A stretch of DNA of 6,419 nt, from the NCBI GenBank assembly GCA_002316805.1, contig DCEF01000017.1, positions 53,767 through 60,185 on the forward strand, given 5' to 3'. Source of the DNA: Ruminococcaceae bacterium UBA1036 (GTDB lineage: Bacteria; Bacillota; Clostridia; Oscillospirales; Acutalibacteraceae). Below the pieces are notes generated by a model that ran no database searches, had not been told where the DNA came from, and worked only from the letters and a program-made list of their open reading frames with translations. This document shows positions 4,582 to 6,419 of the stretch, piece by piece (position 1 is the first letter of the stretch; each line of letters begins with the position of its first letter). Both the position numbers and the translations under genes were made by a program.

Positions 4582-5952
4582 TCACGCTTTTACCCTTGAC
4601 ATCAATGCTACGCACTCAACGTGCGCCGTCCTTGGGAACATATCCACAGGCGTAACCTCAGCCGTTTTATAGCATTGCAGCGCAAATGATTTGATATCCC
4701 GTGCGAGGGTTGCCGGATTGCATGAAACGTAAACTATACGTTCAGGCGCCATGGCAGCGACTGCCTCAATAAGCTGTGGACTGCACCCTTTCCGCGGTGG
4801 GTCAAGGATAACGACATCGGGATGAATACGGCGGTTTTTCAGCATATCCGACGCTTTTGCTGCATCAGAACAGATAAATTCCGCATTTTCTATCCTATTT
4901 TCGGCAGCGTTTTTCTTCGCGTCCTCAACGGCTTGCTCTACAATTTCAACACCTATCACCCGCTTCGCCTTTGAAGCCATTGAAAGGCCTATAGTGCCTG
5001 TGCCGCAGTAAAGGTCAAGCACCGTCTCGTTCCCCGTAAGGCCGGCATAGCGTGATGCAATGCCGTAAAGCTGCTCAGCCTGCTTGGAATTTACTTGATA
5101 AAACGAGAGCGGCGAAATGCGGAACCGCAGGCCGCAAAGTTTGTCTGTAATAAAGTCCTTCCCCCACACAGTGCGGCATTTTGGGCCCAAAATCACATTT
5201 GTTTTTTCACGGTTACTGTTGATTATAATCCCTGTGAGGCCGGGAACCTTCTCCCTCATCAGCTTTGTTAGCCCCTCCTCGTCGTGGACGCCATTTCCAT
5301 TTACGACTATGCAGGCCATGATTTCACCGCTTGTTTCCGCTTTCCTTAAAAACAGGTGGCGCAGCCTCCCCCGCCCTGTAGATTCGTTGTATACGCTGTC
5401 GCATGTTTTGCGCTCCCATTCTCTGAAAGCCTCTGTTGCGCGTGAAAACTCCTCAGGCTGAAGAAAACATTCGCCGCAGTCTATAATTCTGTGGCTATGT
5501 GAAGCATAAAAGCCAAGGTTCACCTCACCTTTCTTTACACCTTCACCTATTGGTATCTGCGCCTTGTTGCGGTAGCGGTCAGGGCTCTTAGCACCTACGA
5601 TTGGGCGCAAAACCGCAAAATGTAAGCCGCCTATCCGTTCGAGGGCGTCCTGCACTCGCTGCTGCTTCGCGCGGAGTTCTGCTTCATACGATATGTGCCT
5701 GAAAACGCATCCGCCGCATTTCGCATACTGAGGGCATAACGGCAGGACACGGTCTTCCGAATGGGACACGATTTTTTCGATTTTCCCATAAGCATATGTT
5801 TTGGCAGTTTTGAGAATTTTTGCTTCGATAACATCTCCTGCAGCTGCCTGAGGCACAAATATGGCAATCCCATGATATCTCCCAATCCCGCTGCCGTCTG
5901 CTGTGTATCCTGTAATTTCCAAAGGAACTGTCTGATTTTTTACGAGTTCCAT
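4582..5952 (-). CDS. rlmD: 23S rRNA (uracil-5-)-methyltransferase, RlmD/RumA family
   Basis: Makes 5-methyluridine in 23S rRNA (U1939 in E. coli numbering). Some Firmicutes homologues (RlmCD) also modify U747, so the exact site is open. The protein is 456 aa, normal length. Residues 1-62 are the TRAM RNA-binding domain (VPLEITGYTADGSGIGRYHG). CPQYAKCGGC (Cys73, 79, 82) plus Cys162, or less likely Cys159, form the 4Fe-4S site. FYQVNSKQAEQLY (284-296) and LDLYCGTGTIGLS (312-324) bind SAM. VVILDPPRKGC (380-390) is motif IV. VSCNPATLARD (409-419) carries the catalytic Cys411. HVECV (444-448) supplies the general base Glu446. The start at 5952 has GGAGGA (5961-5956) just upstream. Its moderate GC and intact motifs mark it as a core gene, unlike the left part of the window. 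Confidence 0.95.
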   Translation of the reverse strand: MELVKNQTVPLEITGYTADGSGIGRYHGIAIFVPQAAAGDVIEAKILKTAKTYAYGKIEKIVSHSEDRVLPLCPQYAKCGGCVFRHISYEAELRAKQQRVQDALERIGGLHFAVLRPIVGAKSPDRYRNKAQIPIGEGVKKGEVNLGFYASHSHRIIDCGECFLQPEEFSRATEAFREWERKTCDSVYNESTGRGRLRHLFLRKAETSGEIMACIVVNGNGVHDEEGLTKLMREKVPGLTGIIINSNREKTNVILGPKCRTVWGKDFITDKLCGLRFRISPLSFYQVNSKQAEQLYGIASRYAGLTGNETVLDLYCGTGTIGLSMASKAKRVIGVEIVEQAVEDAKKNAAENRIENAEFICSDAAKASDMLKNRRIHPDVVILDPPRKGCSPQLIEAVAAMAPERIVYVSCNPATLARDIKSFALQCYKTAEVTPVDMFPRTAHVECVALMSRVKA

Positions 5953-6027
5953 ATATCCTCCAATAAATAAAATATTTAGCCTTCCATTTAAGTTTACCAT
6001 TGCGATACCAAAAATACAAACAGCTGA

Positions 6028-6041
6028 CACACAGCTCCTTT
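6028..6041 (-). promoter_or_regulatory. Second in-frame start site upstream of rlmD
   Basis: AAAGGAG (6041-6035) stands 4 nt before GTG 6030-6028, which is in frame with rlmD and would add 26 residues. The extension is not part of the family's N-terminus, and a better-matching start with its own GGAGGA lies at 5952. The upstream site may be accidental, or it could encode a minor longer form. Confidence 0.3.
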
Positions 6042-6160
6042 ATTAATGTTTTACCCTCACGAAAAATTCCATGCTGGAAAACAATAGCGACGAAAATTCA
6101 TTAATAAATTCAGTCATTTTATACAAAGGGTAGAATCTTTTAGCGTGGGCTTTAAAAGCG

Positions 6161-6189
6161 TTGACAGTAGCAAACCATCGCTTTATAAT
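6161..6189 (+). promoter_or_regulatory. Full-consensus sigma-A promoter
   Basis: TTGACA (6161-6166) and TATAAT (6184-6189) are both perfect and separated by exactly 17 nt. Transcription would start near 6196. No protein gene follows before the terminator at 6291, so the product appears to be a small RNA. Confidence 0.85.
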
Positions 6190-6195
6190 GAAAAC

Positions 6196-6330
6196 AAGCG
6201 ATAAGAAAAGCCTGTTGAAGCATTTTGTTCATTATTGATTATAAGTCCTGTGGTTAGATGCCACACCTTTTCAATACAACTCCTCCCCAAAAAAGTAGAA
6301 GCCAGCTATTGTCGGCTTCTACTTTTATTT
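6196..6330 (+). ncRNA. Candidate small non-coding RNA, about 135 nt
   Basis: The stretch between a perfect promoter and a strong terminator has no plausible reading frame with a ribosome-binding site. It can form a hairpin at 6249-6253/6261-6265 (TGTGG with CCACA, 7-nt loop). TGTTGAA near 6213-6219 could pair with TTCAATACA near 6270-6278, leaving CTCCTCCCC (6280-6288) single-stranded directly before the terminator stem. C-rich unpaired stretches of this kind are the target-binding seeds of several Firmicutes regulatory RNAs, which pair with GGAGG ribosome-binding sites. It is not recognisable as 6S, SRP RNA, tmRNA or a known riboswitch. Existence is well supported by its signals; function is inference. 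Confidence 0.6.
6291..6330 (+). terminator. Strong intrinsic terminator of the small RNA gene
   Basis: A gap-free 13-bp stem (6291-6303 with 6314-6326) encloses a 10-nt loop and ends in TTTTATTTT. The A-run on the other side means it could also act on - strand transcripts entering from the right. Confidence 0.9.
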
Positions 6331-6359
6331 TGCATATTAAATTTTATAGACTCTATAAT
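6330..6359 (+). promoter_or_regulatory. Candidate promoter with overlapping palindromic operator
   Basis: TATAAT (6354-6359) has a weak -35 TTGCAT (6330-6335) 18 nt upstream. A perfect 15-bp palindrome with a central C (6344-6358) covers the spacer and most of the -10. This is how a repressor site would be placed. The transcript would run off the right edge. It contains a 6-bp hairpin (6384-6389 with 6407-6412) but no start codon with a ribosome-binding site inside the window. Confidence 0.35.
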
Positions 6360-6419
6360 AAATGTTAGGTTACAAAGAATAAAGCTCTGAAAAAGCAGTA
6401 AAAAAGCAGAGCATATTCG

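Noticed and set aside
5117..5461. 114-codon + strand frame inside rlmD
   Set aside because: Antisense shadow of a strongly conserved gene, with no ribosome-binding site and no protein-like motifs.
6258..6371. Short + strand frame starting at ATG 6258
   Set aside because: It has no ribosome-binding site and would read straight through the terminator stem.

Overview
The window looks like a chromosomal segment of a gut-type Clostridia (Firmicutes). Purine-rich Shine-Dalgarno sites, TTG starts, sigma-A promoters, a RelB/RelE pair and debris of a Tn1549/CTn-like conjugative element all fit; the species cannot be named from the sequence. It splits into a worn accessory part (1 to about 4480) and a core part (about 4480 to the end).

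Layout, left to right. An intact RelB/DinJ-RelE/ParE toxin-antitoxin operon (78-703, + strand) abuts a stump of an IS630-type transposase (about 721-903, - strand). Next comes the C-terminal end of an unidentified protein (about 900-1016, +) and the first ~47 codons of a neutral-ceramidase-like gene (1071 to about 1211, +). The reading frame then jumps into conjugative-element debris: the DUF4366-like C-terminus (about 1209-1418) and a broken small Cys-containing protein (1415-1569). An intact SAM-dependent methyltransferase (1684-2376, +) with its own promoter and a terminator (2491-2521) follows. After it lies a truncated topB start (2546 to about 2640) fused out of frame to an unrecognised tail (about 2641-2783). 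The methyltransferase therefore sits between two pieces of what was probably one conjugative element, where it could be cargo.

On the - strand, a GrpB-family gene (3039-3602) overlaps by 4 nt a 43-codon stub of an MBL-fold hydrolase (2911-3042). A 22-bp hairpin (2842-2894) lies just downstream and is probably their terminator. Upstream is a solo PUA/EVE-like N-terminal domain of an HNH-endonuclease family (3702-4202), whose best-placed start codon is ATT. The AT-rich gap behind it carries four 21-bp degenerate direct repeats (4357-4466), possibly one end of a lost IS21/Tn7-like element.

The core part holds rlmD (4582-5952, -), a 23S rRNA uracil-5-methyltransferase with all expected motifs. 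Beyond it, on the + strand, a consensus promoter (6161-6189), about 95 nt of non-coding sequence with a C-rich CTCCTCCCC stretch, and a strong terminator (6291-6330) together look like a free-standing small RNA gene of about 135 nt. This is the most interesting undescribed object here. A second promoter with an overlapping palindrome leads off the right edge.
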